Shown here one piece after another: positions 5,945-12,741 of a stretch of 13,378 nucleotides of DNA. A model generated the notes under the pieces. That model worked only from the letters and a program-made list of their open reading frames with translations, did no database searches and was not told the DNA's origin. The DNA comes from LMUY01 sp964246185 (GTDB taxonomy: Bacteria > Pseudomonadota > Alphaproteobacteria > Acetobacterales > Acetobacteraceae). Where the stretch lies: NCBI GenBank assembly GCA_964246185.1, contig CAXTPP010000096.1, positions 1 to 13,378 on the forward strand, given 5' to 3'. Made by a program: the position numbers and the translations under genes. Within the stretch, counting starts at the first letter, position 1. The number at the start of each line of letters is the position of its first letter.

Positions 5945-6913
5945 TTAAAGCTGTCCGGCCGCTTTTGGTACGAAAACCAACTCAAACCGCCGCGACTCTC
6001 CGAAGCCGAGCGTCGTGAAGCCCTCGACGCCTGTCGCAGCCAAGGCCTTCACGGGAGCGTCGATCGCCTCGTCGGTCAGCTGGAACGTGCCGAAATGCAT
6101 GCCGACCGACTGCGCTGCGCCGAGGTCCCGGTGCGCCTGCACCGCTTCCGCCGGGTTCATGTGGACGGGCGCCATCATCCAGCGCGGCTCGTAAGCGCCG
6201 ATCGGCAGCAATGCCAGGCCCGGCGCGCCGAGCCGCTCCCGGATGGCCTGCCAATGCGGCCCCGCCCCGGAATCGCCAGCGAACAGCACGTGGCCGTCAG
6301 GCGCGCGCAAGCTGAATCCGGCCCACAGCGTGCGGTTCATGTCGCTCCGGCCGCGCCGGCTGAAATGCCGGGCGGGGGTCGCCGTCACCTGCACCGGGCC
6401 GGCCTGCGCCTGCTCCCACCAGTCCAGCGCCTCCACCTGGGCGAACCCGGCCTGCTTCAGCACCGCAGTGTTGCCGGCGGTGGTGATGGCGCGCCGGACG
6501 CCGCGCGCCGCCAGCCGGCGCAGGGATGGCAGGTCCATGTGGTCATAGTGGTTGTGCGACACGAGCACGAGGTCCACCGGCGGCAGCGCGTCCAGCGCGA
6601 GGCCCGGCGGGCGGGCACGGCGCGGCCCCGCCCAGCCGACCGGGGAGCACCGTTCGCTGAACACCGGGTCGGTCAGCACGGTCAGGCCAGGCAGCTGGAT
6701 CAGGAACGTCGCATGGCCGATGAAGGTGATCACCGCCGCTCCCGCCGCGGCCTGCGGCGGCGGGCCGAACCGCGGATCGGGCGGCTGCGGCGGCCAGACC
6801 TGCCGGCCGCCTTCCAGCCGCCAGCGCAGCACCGTCGCCAGGCCGCCGTGGCTGGGCGGCTGGCCCGGGTTGAAGAACCGCTCGCCGTCGAAGTGGTCAG
6901 AGGGCTGGATGAT
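5945..6913 (-). CDS. Metallo-beta-lactamase-fold hydrolase, NAPE-PLD/UlaG-like; start uncertain
   Basis: Predicted zinc-dependent hydrolase of the branch that includes N-acyl-phosphatidylethanolamine phospholipase D and UlaG-like proteins. The N-terminus has SDHFDGERFFNPGQPP, typical of this branch, followed by FIGHATFLIQLPG and the metal motif SHNHYDHMD (HxHxDH). Further ligands are in ATPARHFSRRG, the Asp in LFAGDSG, and the His in VGMHFGTFQL. The acyl-ester specificity is not predictable. No ATG, GTG or TTG lies near the expected N-terminus. The given end uses ATC at 6911-6913, a rare start, only because it precedes the conserved SDHFDG block and directly follows the stop (6916-6918) of the upstream gene. 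The first GTG inside (6830-6832) would delete that block, and the frame is open far upstream with unrelated sequence. Stop-to-start proximity suggests translational coupling. Confidence 0.8.
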   Translation of the reverse strand: MIQPSDHFDGERFFNPGQPPSHGGLATVLRWRLEGGRQVWPPQPPDPRFGPPPQAAAGAAVITFIGHATFLIQLPGLTVLTDPVFSERCSPVGWAGPRRARPPGLALDALPPVDLVLVSHNHYDHMDLPSLRRLAARGVRRAITTAGNTAVLKQAGFAQVEALDWWEQAQAGPVQVTATPARHFSRRGRSDMNRTLWAGFSLRAPDGHVLFAGDSGAGPHWQAIRERLGAPGLALLPIGAYEPRWMMAPVHMNPAEAVQAHRDLGAAQSVGMHFGTFQLTDEAIDAPVKALAATGVEGFTTLGFGESRRFELVFVPKAAGQL

Positions 6914-6915
6914 GG

Positions 6916-7689
6916 CTAACTTGCGGGGTCGGTGCGGATTTCGGTGCCGGTCGCGTCCGGCGTGAAGTGCATGGTCACGTTGGCGGCCTTGCTGCAGGCC
7001 TTCAGCGACCAGACCTCCGTCCAGGGCTTCGGCGCCTCGCCTGCAACGGGCCGGGTGCCGGGCGGCTGCCCGTCCACGCCGACGAAGCGGGTGTTGGTGA
7101 TCGCGCCCTGGTCGCAGCCCGCCGGCATTTCGCCCATCCGGCTCGCCGCGTACTGCACGCTGTCCTGCTGCAGCTGCGGATCCGAGATGGTGCTCCCGGG
7201 CAGCAGCGGCTGGGTTTGCGGCATGCCGTTCTGCCCGATGGCGGTGAGCGTGTTGATCATCCGGTCCTCGCCGCAGCCGATCTCGTGCAGGCTCTCCTTC
7301 CAGGCGCCCGCCACCACCTTGCCGTGGCCGTCCGACTGGATGGGGGCGAACACGACGACCTCGCCCGTGGGGGCGTAGTTGGCCGCCGGGCAAGCCGGGG
7401 CCGCGGGGCCGTTCACCGCACGGGCCGCCTGCAGCAGCGCCGCGCGGTGCTCCGGCTGAGCCATCAGCTGGGTTAGCTCCGGCGTCACCGGGAGCGGCGC
7501 CGCCGGAGCGGTTTGCGCGCCGAACGGTGCGGGGGCGGGTTGCGCGCCGGGCACTGCGGAAACCGGCTGCGCGCCAGCTTGCGCACCGGGCAACGGGGCA
7601 GGTTGCGCGCTGACCGGCGCCGGAGCTGGCTGCGCGCCAGCAGGCACAGCCGCGGCACCAAGCAGGATCAAGCCAATCGCGATCCGCAT
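6916..7689 (-). CDS. Secreted hypothetical protein with Pro/Ala-rich linker and four cysteines
   Basis: I do not recognise the family. The 257-aa protein starts at ATG 7687-7689, with GAGGA about seven bases upstream, and opens with a Sec signal peptide, MRIAIGLILLGAAAVPAGAQ, ending in a good AGA cleavage site. A low-complexity linker of about 60 residues follows, built from degenerate GAQPAPA units. The folded part (from about residue 68) has four cysteines, in APACPAAN, EIGCGED, PAGCDQG and LKACSKA, consistent with two disulfides in the periplasm. A longer reading from 7740 would add 17 residues before the signal peptide and is unlikely. The stop lies 2 bp from the proposed start of the hydrolase gene, so the two probably form an operon. 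The DsbB gene in the window fits general disulfide formation but gives no specific link. Confidence 0.78.
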   Translation of the reverse strand: MRIAIGLILLGAAAVPAGAQPAPAPVSAQPAPLPGAQAGAQPVSAVPGAQPAPAPFGAQTAPAAPLPVTPELTQLMAQPEHRAALLQAARAVNGPAAPACPAANYAPTGEVVVFAPIQSDGHGKVVAGAWKESLHEIGCGEDRMINTLTAIGQNGMPQTQPLLPGSTISDPQLQQDSVQYAASRMGEMPAGCDQGAITNTRFVGVDGQPPGTRPVAGEAPKPWTEVWSLKACSKAANVTMHFTPDATGTEIRTDPAS

Positions 7690-7791
7690 CGATCTATCCT
7701 CACCATCCCAGGCTCCGACAGCAGGCCGGTTACCAGACATAGGATCGCCGTCGCGCGATGCCAGACGCCGCCAGGATGGACGAAGGGCGGG

Positions 7792-8250
7792 TCAGGCGGC
7801 TTGCGTCTCCCGCGCCGGCGCGCCGCACAGCGACTCCGTCAGCTCCTGGAGCGCCACGCGGAGCGCGTCGAGGTCGCGCTCGGGCAGCTCCGTCCGGCAT
7901 CCGACGAAGGCCTGCGCGCGCTGCATGTCCTCCTGCAAGGCCAGCCCGCGCGCGGTCAGCCGGTTGTCGATGATCCGCTCGTCCTCGGCGCGCCGGGTGC
8001 GTTCGATCAGCCCGGCGCCGTCCAGCCGCTTGAGCATGGGCGTGAGCGTGCCGGCGTCCAGCCGCAGCGCGCGGGCCAGCTCGCCGGAGGTCATGCTCGG
8101 CTTGCCCAGCAGGGCCATGACGACGAGGTACTGCGGGTAGGTCAGCCCCAGCTCGCCCAGCTTCTCCCGGTAGGTGCGGGTGATCGCGTTGGTCGCGGCA
8201 TACAGCGCGAAGCACAGCTGGTCTTCCAGACGGAGGGGAGGTGTCGGCAT
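7792..8250 (-). CDS. ohrR: Organic hydroperoxide-sensing MarR-family repressor, OhrR type (2-Cys)
   Basis: DNA-binding repressor that senses organic hydroperoxides through a cysteine and normally controls an ohr peroxidase gene. The 152-aa protein begins LRLEDQLCFALYAATNAITRTYREKLGELGLTYPQY (read in parts), the hallmark OhrR region: sensing Cys13 in QLCFALY, with Tyr27 and Tyr38 at +14 and +25, the same spacing as in Xanthomonas OhrR (Cys22, Tyr36, Tyr47). Cys118 is at +105, matching the resolving Cys127 of that protein, so a disulfide (2-Cys) mechanism is likely. The winged helix runs TSGELARALRLDAGTLTPML to RRAEDERIIDN. ATG 8248-8250 is preferred over ATG 8257-8259 because the GAGGA site overlaps the first ATG and is well spaced for the second. 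No ohr gene is adjacent; the divergent neighbour is the M3 peptidase. Confidence 0.88.
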   Translation of the reverse strand: MPTPPLRLEDQLCFALYAATNAITRTYREKLGELGLTYPQYLVVMALLGKPSMTSGELARALRLDAGTLTPMLKRLDGAGLIERTRRAEDERIIDNRLTARGLALQEDMQRAQAFVGCRTELPERDLDALRVALQELTESLCGAPARETQAA

Positions 8251-8392
8251 CAAAATCATCCTCTGCGCCGGCAGGTTAGCGCCGTTCGGTGGATATCGCT
8301 ACAACGCGGCGCAACTATCGCCAGTCCATGTCCGGATTGCGGCAAGCCGCCGCCGCTTGACAGGGTGCAGCCGCACGGTCTGCCATGGCGTC

Positions 8393-10066
8393 ATGCCGGA
8401 CACCAACCCCCCGCTACGCTTCGCGGACATCGCCGCCGCCACCCCGTCCCGGGACAGCCTCGCGGCCGATTACGCCGCCCTGCACGCTCAATTGGACGCC
8501 GACCCCCCGGCGGCGCTGGCCGCCTGGGACCGGCTGCGGCGCGAGGTGGGCAGCTGGAGCGCCCTGGCCCGCCTCCGCTTCGCCCAGGACACCACGGACG
8601 CGGCGGCCAAGGCGGCCCGGGAATACGCGGACGCGCTGGCCCCCGTGGTCATCGGGCACGAGGTGGCCATGAAGCGCCGCCTGCTCGCCACTCCCGGCAT
8701 GGACGCGCTGGCCGGCGCGCACGCCCTGCGCCTGTGGGAGACCGACATCACCACCTTCGACCCAGCGATCTCCGCAGCACTGGAGGAGGAGAGCCGGCTG
8801 GGCGCGCGCTACACGGCGCTGCTGGCCGCCGCCAAGGTCACCATCGAGGGCGCGGAAACCAACCTCGCCGGCCTCGGCCCCTATGCCGAGTCCGCGGACC
8901 GCGACGTGCGGCATCGGGCGGAACAGGCGCGCTGGGGCTTCTTCGCCGCGCATGGCGAGGAGCTGGACAGCCTGTACGGCGAGCTGGTCCGGCTGCGCCA
9001 CGGCATGGCCGGCACGCTGGGCTACGCCAGCTACACCCCGCTCGGGTACCGCCGCATGCGCCGGGTCGATTACGGCCCGGAGGACGTGGCGCGCTACCGC
9101 GACGAGGTGGCCACCCACGTCGTCCCGCTGGTCGCCCGCCTGCTGGAGGCGCGGCGGCGGGAGCACGGCTGGGACACGCTGCGCTTCTGGGACGAGGCGC
9201 TGGTCGACCCGGCGGGCAACCCGAAGCCGGCCGGCGGCCACGACTTCCTGGTGGCGCAGGCACAGCTCATGTTCGACGGCATGGACCCGCGGCTGGGCGA
9301 CTTCCACCGCCTGATGGACGCAGGCGGCTTCCTGGACCTCAAGAACCGCCCGGGCAAGGCGGGCGGCGGCTTCTGCACCTCGTTCCCAGCCGCCGGCGTT
9401 CCGTTCATCTTCGCCAACTTCAATGGCACCGCCCACGACGTGACTGTGTTCACCCACGAGATAGGCCACGCCTTCCAGAACTGGGAAAGCCGCGGCCAGC
9501 CCGGCATCGACTACCTGTGGCCCACCATGGAGGCAGCCGAGATCAACTCCATGGCCCTGGAGTTCCTGACCCTGCCCGGCATCGGCAACCTGGTCGGCGA
9601 CGCGGAGGCCGAGCGGTTCGGCCGCATGCTGCTGGTCAACTATCTCGCCTTCCTGCCCTACGGCGTCTGCGTGGACCACTTCCAGCACGAGGTTTACGCC
9701 AACCCCGGCGCAACCTCGGCCGAGCGGCACGCGATGTGGCAGGCGCTGGAACGGCGCTACATGCCGTGGACCGACTACGGCGACCTGGCGTACCCGGCGA
9801 AGGGCGGTCGCTGGCAGGCCAAGCCGCACATCTACGGCGCGCCGTTCTACTATATCGACTACACGCTGGCGCTGTGCTGCGCGATGCAGCTCTGGGTCCG
9901 CTCCCGCACCGACTATGCCGGCGCGCTGGACGCCTACGTGGCGCTGTGCGGCCGCGGCGGCTCGGCCCCGTTCGGCGAGCTGGTGCGCTCCGCCGGCCTG
10001 CTCTCCCCGTTCGAGCCCGGCGCGCTGGCCGCCGTGGTGCGGGAGGCGGAGGCCGCGCTGGCGTGA
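8393..10066 (+). CDS. M3 family zinc oligoendopeptidase (PepF/thimet-type)
   Basis: Cytosolic zinc metallopeptidase degrading short peptides, 557 aa, matching M3-family lengths. The active site is the HExxH motif HEIGH (His355, Glu356, His359) in VFTHEIGHAFQNWES; the third zinc ligand is most likely Glu383 in EAAEINSMALEF. Downstream PHIYGAPFYYIDYTLA (around 480-495) is the conserved substrate-binding YY/ID region of M3B enzymes. The N-terminal half is helical and variable, as usual. ATG 8393 is chosen because the open frame upstream (from 8174) lies over the regulator gene and shows no family similarity; no strong Shine-Dalgarno was seen. The stop overlaps the next gene as GTGA (10063-10066). 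It is divergent from ohrR with a 142-bp gap, so both promoters lie in 8251-8392; no clear operator could be recognised there. Confidence 0.9.
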   Translation: MPDTNPPLRFADIAAATPSRDSLAADYAALHAQLDADPPAALAAWDRLRREVGSWSALARLRFAQDTTDAAAKAAREYADALAPVVIGHEVAMKRRLLATPGMDALAGAHALRLWETDITTFDPAISAALEEESRLGARYTALLAAAKVTIEGAETNLAGLGPYAESADRDVRHRAEQARWGFFAAHGEELDSLYGELVRLRHGMAGTLGYASYTPLGYRRMRRVDYGPEDVARYRDEVATHVVPLVARLLEARRREHGWDTLRFWDEALVDPAGNPKPAGGHDFLVAQAQLMFDGMDPRLGDFHRLMDAGGFLDLKNRPGKAGGGFCTSFPAAGVPFIFANFNGTAHDVTVFTHEIGHAFQNWESRGQPGIDYLWPTMEAAEINSMALEFLTLPGIGNLVGDAEAERFGRMLLVNYLAFLPYGVCVDHFQHEVYANPGATSAERHAMWQALERRYMPWTDYGDLAYPAKGGRWQAKPHIYGAPFYYIDYTLALCCAMQLWVRSRTDYAGALDAYVALCGRGGSAPFGELVRSAGLLSPFEPGALAAVVREAEAALA

Positions 10067-10524
10067 GCCCGATCGTCCGCTTCCACGCCCACGCTGCGCC
10101 GGACGGGCAGGGCCGCCGGCTGGCGGACATCCAGGCCTGGGAAGACGCCCGGCTGGAGGCGGCGCACGACTACATCCAGTGGCTGTTCCCGCTGCCGGAG
10201 CCCAGCGGATTCAATCCGGCCGCGCCGCTGCTGACGACGGACGACATCGCAGCGTTCCACCGCGACCCGGCGCTGCGGGCCGCGCTGCGGGCCTCCCTGC
10301 ACCGGATGCGGCGGTTTTACCGCCTGCCGGACGGTGCGCCGCACTGGCTCAGCCCCGGCAACCACAACCTGCTGCGGCTCACCCGCATCCTGCGCTGCCT
10401 GCACCTGCTCGGCCTGCAGGACGAGGCGGACGCGCTGTTGCGGGAGTTGGAGGCGCTGTACGCGGGTGGCGGCAAGGCGATCGGGCCGGTGACGTTGGAG
10501 TATTGGCGGCGGGCGGTGAGGTGA
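10063..10524 (+). CDS. Opioid growth factor receptor-related (OGFr_N) domain protein
   Basis: A 153-aa soluble protein with the conserved region of the OGFr family, found in eukaryotic opioid growth factor receptors and in bacterial proteins of unknown function. The diagnostic block is ADIQAWEDARLEAAHDYIQW followed by LFPLPEPSGFNPAAPLL; further on come GAPHWLSPGNHNLLRLTRI and a helical C-terminus with EYWRRAV. The start is GTG at 10063-10065, overlapping the peptidase TGA by four bases, which implies translational coupling. This agrees with the family block starting within about 20 residues. No catalytic residues can be named. The overlap with a peptidase may mean related jobs or simply gene packing. 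Confidence 0.85.
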   Translation: MSPIVRFHAHAAPDGQGRRLADIQAWEDARLEAAHDYIQWLFPLPEPSGFNPAAPLLTTDDIAAFHRDPALRAALRASLHRMRRFYRLPDGAPHWLSPGNHNLLRLTRILRCLHLLGLQDEADALLRELEALYAGGGKAIGPVTLEYWRRAVR

Positions 10525-10528
10525 GAGC

Positions 10529-11038
10529 TTAAGGTCCGCTTTCCACGCGCGCTTTCAAGGCCCGGTTCATCCCGGTGAACTCCCGCTCGGTTCCCGCGAT
10601 GATCCCGCGCGTGAGCGGCCCGACCAGCAGGCCGCTGAACCTCTCGCCCTGCACGAGCCGCGTGCCTCCCGCTTCGGGTGACAGCGTGAAGCTGTGCTCG
10701 CCGTCGAAGATGCCGCCGGGCCAGACGCTGCCGTGCCACCGCAATTCCCGCTCAGGCACGGCTGCGAGCACCTTGGGATGGAAAATGGTGGCGTCATCTC
10801 CCGTCCCGAACTCGACCGTGATGCGCTGACCTGCGGCAAGGCTGCCGTCCAGGCGATGGATGAACGGGTTCCAGGAAGGAAAGGCAGCGGTTTCAGTCAG
10901 CACGCGCCACACATCTGGCGGCCTGGAAATCCAGATGTCGGTTGCGATCTCGTCAGCCTCCTGTGTCATCCCCAGCGCAAGGCTGACGCCGACGATCAGG
11001 AGCGCCAGCCCGAGTGCCGCTGCTTTCAGGACCCGCAT
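10529..11038 (-). CDS. SRPBCC (START-like) family protein with N-terminal membrane anchor or signal
   Basis: Predicted 169-aa protein with one hydrophobic N-terminal segment (about residues 5-23, ALGLALLIVGVSLALG) and then an SRPBCC ligand-binding domain. The recognisable parts are IWISRPPDVWRVLTETAAFPSWNPFIHRL (helix-grip start, read in parts), the strand region FHPKVLAAVPERELRW, and FTLSPEAGGTRLVQGERFSG. SRPBCC proteins bind hydrophobic ligands; the ligand here is unknown. The ATG at 11036-11038 is used; a GTG two codons upstream is also possible. It is convergent with the OGFr gene (4-bp gap) and divergent from the iron permease gene. The hydrophobic segment would place the domain in the periplasm, anchored or released. 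Confidence 0.8.
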   Translation of the reverse strand: MRVLKAAALGLALLIVGVSLALGMTQEADEIATDIWISRPPDVWRVLTETAAFPSWNPFIHRLDGSLAAGQRITVEFGTGDDATIFHPKVLAAVPERELRWHGSVWPGGIFDGEHSFTLSPEAGGTRLVQGERFSGLLVGPLTRGIIAGTEREFTGMNRALKARVESGP

Positions 11039-11155
11039 GGGCACCAGTTACACCGCGCCGCGGAGGTTGACATAGCGGAAGGCTGAAGTGGCACGCCCCC
11101 AAGCGAACCCGACCGCACCCACGCTGTTTGGGGTGCGAACCAGGAGACCCGGCGC

Positions 11156-11533
11156 ATGACCTTCGACAAGCTGGCGCAAACCGTGGCACGCGGGGCTGGC
11201 CGGCCGCTCACCTTCGTCATCGCCACCGCCCTGGTCGTCATCTGGGGCGTCAGCGGCCCCATCTTCGGCTACAGCGACACCTGGCAGCTGGTGATCAACA
11301 CCAGCACCACCATCATCACCTTCCTGATGGTGTTCCTGATCCAGAACACGCAGAACCGCGACACCGACTCGCTGCAGGTCAAGGTGGACGAGCTGATCCG
11401 GGTGACCGAAGGCGCACGCCTCGCCCTGCTGGACCTGGAGGAGATGAAGGCCGACGACCTGGCCCGCATCAAGGCCGGGTTCGTGGACCTCGGCCGCAAG
11501 CACAAGGACGAAAGCGACATCCCATCGAGCTAG
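11156..11533 (+). CDS. Low-affinity iron permease family protein
   Basis: Small inner-membrane protein, 125 aa, of the low-affinity iron permease family (Pfam Iron_permease). It has two membrane helices (about residues 17-38 and 45-63). The hallmark stretch is TSTTIITFLMVFLIQNTQNR at the end of helix two, followed by DTDSLQVKVDELIR, a cytosolic coiled segment. The start ATG follows AGGAGA with about eight bases between. Known bacterial members are poorly characterised, so iron transport is a family label, not shown here. It is divergent from the SRPBCC gene over a 117-bp gap containing a perfect TTGACA at 11067-11072 but no convincing -10. Confidence 0.85.
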   Translation: MTFDKLAQTVARGAGRPLTFVIATALVVIWGVSGPIFGYSDTWQLVINTSTTIITFLMVFLIQNTQNRDTDSLQVKVDELIRVTEGARLALLDLEEMKADDLARIKAGFVDLGRKHKDESDIPSS

Positions 11534-11545
11534 TCAAGCAAGAGA

Positions 11546-11657
11546 GCAGGGCTCTGCCCCGCACCCCGCCATAGGACGGTCGTTCTCTGGACACCTCTTG
11601 ATACGTATAAGGTAAAGGGAATGACTATTCCCTTTCGGGTGCAGGGCAGAGCCCTGC
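11546..11657. repeat. Intergenic palindromic repeat, third member with 21-bp inverted arms
   Basis: The arms at 11546-11566 and 11637-11657 are inverted copies with 20 of 21 bases matching; they begin GCAGGGCTCTGCCC and end in GGGTGC-type sequence. Inside is a second hairpin, AAAGGGAAT-GACT-ATTCCCTTT (11614-11635), and the palindrome ATACGTAT (11601-11608). The arms resemble the half-elements of the copies at 1859 and 4011 (AAGCAAG...GGCTCTGCC...CACCCCGCC). It lies between convergent iron permease and recR genes, so it could act as a bidirectional terminator. Confidence 0.75.
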
Positions 11658-11689
11658 GAAGCTCATGATCGAACCTGCTCAGCCGCCGT

Positions 11690-12355
11690 TTAAGCCGGCC
11701 GCCTTGCCTTCAGCGCCGCGCCGAGAGTGCCGTCGTCCAGCACGTCCAGCGCGCCGCCGATCGGCACGCCGTGGCCGACCCGGCTGACCGCGACGCCGGT
11801 CGGGTGCAGCCGCTCGGCCAGCCAGTGCGCGGTGCTGGCGCCCTCGACCGTGGCGGACAGGGCGAGGATCACCTCCGCCACGCCGCCCTCCGCCACGCGG
11901 GCGAGCAGGGGACGCACGTTCAAATCCTCCGGCCCCACCCCGCCCAGCGCGGACAGGGTGCCGCCGAGGACGTGGTAAAGCCCGCCATGCACCGCCGCCC
12001 GCTCCAGCGCCCATAGGTCGCCCACGCCTTCCACCACGCAGATGAGCGAGGCCTCACGCGCCGGGTCGGTGCAAATCGCGCAGGGGTCGCGGCTGTCCAG
12101 GTTGCCGCACCGGCTGCACGGCTGCACCGCGCGCGCCGCCGCGTTGGCGGAGGCGGCGAGCGGCAGCATGCGGGCCTGGGGGGGGGTGGACACCCCCCCC
12201 CGGGGCCCCCCGGGGGGGCGGCGGGCCCCGGCCGGNNNNNNNNNNGCCTGCGGCTGTTGCAACAGCCGCAGCGTGGCCCGGCGGGCGGAGCGCGGGCCGA
12301 GGCCGGGCAGCTTGGCCAGCAGGCCGATCAGGCGGTCGATCTCGGGGGAGTTCAC
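11690..12355 (-). CDS. recR: Recombination mediator protein RecR (interrupted by an assembly gap)
   Basis: RecR works with RecF and RecO to load RecA on gapped DNA. The start is GTG at 12353-12355, giving NSPEIDRLIGLLAKLPGLG.RSA, the conserved helix-hairpin-helix N-terminus. The zinc finger is CSRCGNLDSRDPCAICTD, the Toprim domain is ICVVEGVGDLWALERA to DLNVRPLL, and the C-terminus has AVSRVGHGVPIGGALDVLDDGT. Between LRLLQQPQ and ARMLPLAAS the expected protein is continuous, but here 12177-12245 holds G/C runs plus ten N. The real join is probably QPQARMLPL, and removing the block restores a normal length of about 198 aa. It is the last gene of the dnaX-ybaB-recR cluster and ends 32 bp from palindromic repeat copy 3. 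Confidence 0.92.
   Translation of the reverse strand: MNSPEIDRLIGLLAKLPGLGPRSARRATLRLLQQPQXXXXPAGARRPPGGPRGGVSTPPQARMLPLAASANAAARAVQPCSRCGNLDSRDPCAICTDPAREASLICVVEGVGDLWALERAAVHGGLYHVLGGTLSALGGVGPEDLNVRPLLARVAEGGVAEVILALSATVEGASTAHWLAERLHPTGVAVSRVGHGVPIGGALDVLDDGTLGAALKARRPA
12177..12245. other. Assembly gap (10 N) with adjoining artefactual G/C runs
   Basis: Positions 12236-12245 are N. The 50-60 bases on their left are nearly pure G and C runs of up to ten, unlike coding DNA and unlike any RecR, and CAGGC-type sequence occurs on both sides. The block interrupts recR codons that would otherwise join smoothly, so I read it as a scaffolding or base-calling artefact rather than biology. Confidence 0.85.
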
Positions 12356-12390
12356 GAAGCGTAAATAGCAGCGGTGGCCCCCTCACCCAA

Positions 12391-12414
12391 CCCTCTCCCG
12401 CAGGCGGGAGAGGG
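12391..12414. repeat. Hairpin repeat CCCTCTCCCGC/GCGGGAGAGGG between ybaB and recR
   Basis: Perfect 11-bp stem, CCCTCTCCCGC (12391-12401) and GCGGGAGAGGG (12404-12414), with a 2-nt loop, beginning 3 bp after the ybaB stop on the minus strand and preceded on the plus strand by CCCTCACCCAA. This CCCTCACCC..CCCTCTCCC form is common as a dispersed REP-like hairpin in proteobacterial genomes. It lacks a T tract on the transcribed side, so it may stabilise mRNA or attenuate rather than terminate before recR. Confidence 0.6.
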
Positions 12415-12417
12415 CTT

Positions 12418-12741
12418 TCAGAACGGCAGCTTCATCCCGCCCGGCAGCGACATGCCGCCGGTGACCTTCTCCATCTCCTCCGCCGTGGTGGCTTCCAACC
12501 GGCGGCGGGCGTCCGCATGGGCGGCGACCAGCAGGTCCTCCACCATCTCGGCCTCCGCCGGGTCCAGCAGCTTGGGGTCGAGCTTGACGCGCTTGAGGTC
12601 CCCCTTGCCCGACAGCACCACCTGCACCATCCCCGCGCCGGACATGCCCTCGATCTCGATGGTCTCCAGCTTGGCTTGCATCTCGGCCATCTTGGACTGC
12701 ATCTGGCTGGCCTGCTTCATCAGTCCGGCGAGGTTCTTCAC
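12418..12741 (-). CDS. ybaB: Nucleoid-associated protein YbaB/EbfC
   Basis: Small dimeric DNA-binding protein, 107 aa, the usual length. The N-terminal helix NLAGLMKQASQMQSKMAEMQ carries the conserved Met/Gln repeat of the family, followed by the beta region VQVVLSGKGDLKRVKLDPKLL and the C-terminal KVTGGMSLPGGMKLPF, close to the typical LPPGMKLPF-type tail. The start is GTG at 12739-12741, overlapping the dnaX stop as GTGA, so translation is coupled. The order dnaX-ybaB-recR is conserved in many bacteria and supports the assignment. Confidence 0.94.
   Translation of the reverse strand: MKNLAGLMKQASQMQSKMAEMQAKLETIEIEGMSGAGMVQVVLSGKGDLKRVKLDPKLLDPAEAEMVEDLLVAAHADARRRLEATTAEEMEKVTGGMSLPGGMKLPF

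Noticed and set aside
8251..8392. OhrR operator in the divergent region
   Set aside because: No clear inverted repeat of the OhrR type could be seen by eye.
8414..9829. Minus-strand open frame of 471 codons over the M3 peptidase
   Set aside because: Antisense shadow of a gene with an intact HExxH motif.
7513..10062. Plus-strand open frame of about 1000 codons leading into the OGFr gene
   Set aside because: Its upstream part overlaps three firmly identified genes in other frames or strands and is low-complexity; only the last 153 codons after the GTG at 10063 match a family.
11067..11095. Sigma-70 promoter for the iron permease gene from TTGACA
   Set aside because: The -35 is perfect but no acceptable -10 lies at 16-18 bp spacing, so it is not called.
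12177..12235. G/C-run block as a regulatory G-quadruplex or repeat
   Set aside because: It abuts an N gap, breaks a conserved protein and has the look of a sequencing or scaffolding artefact.
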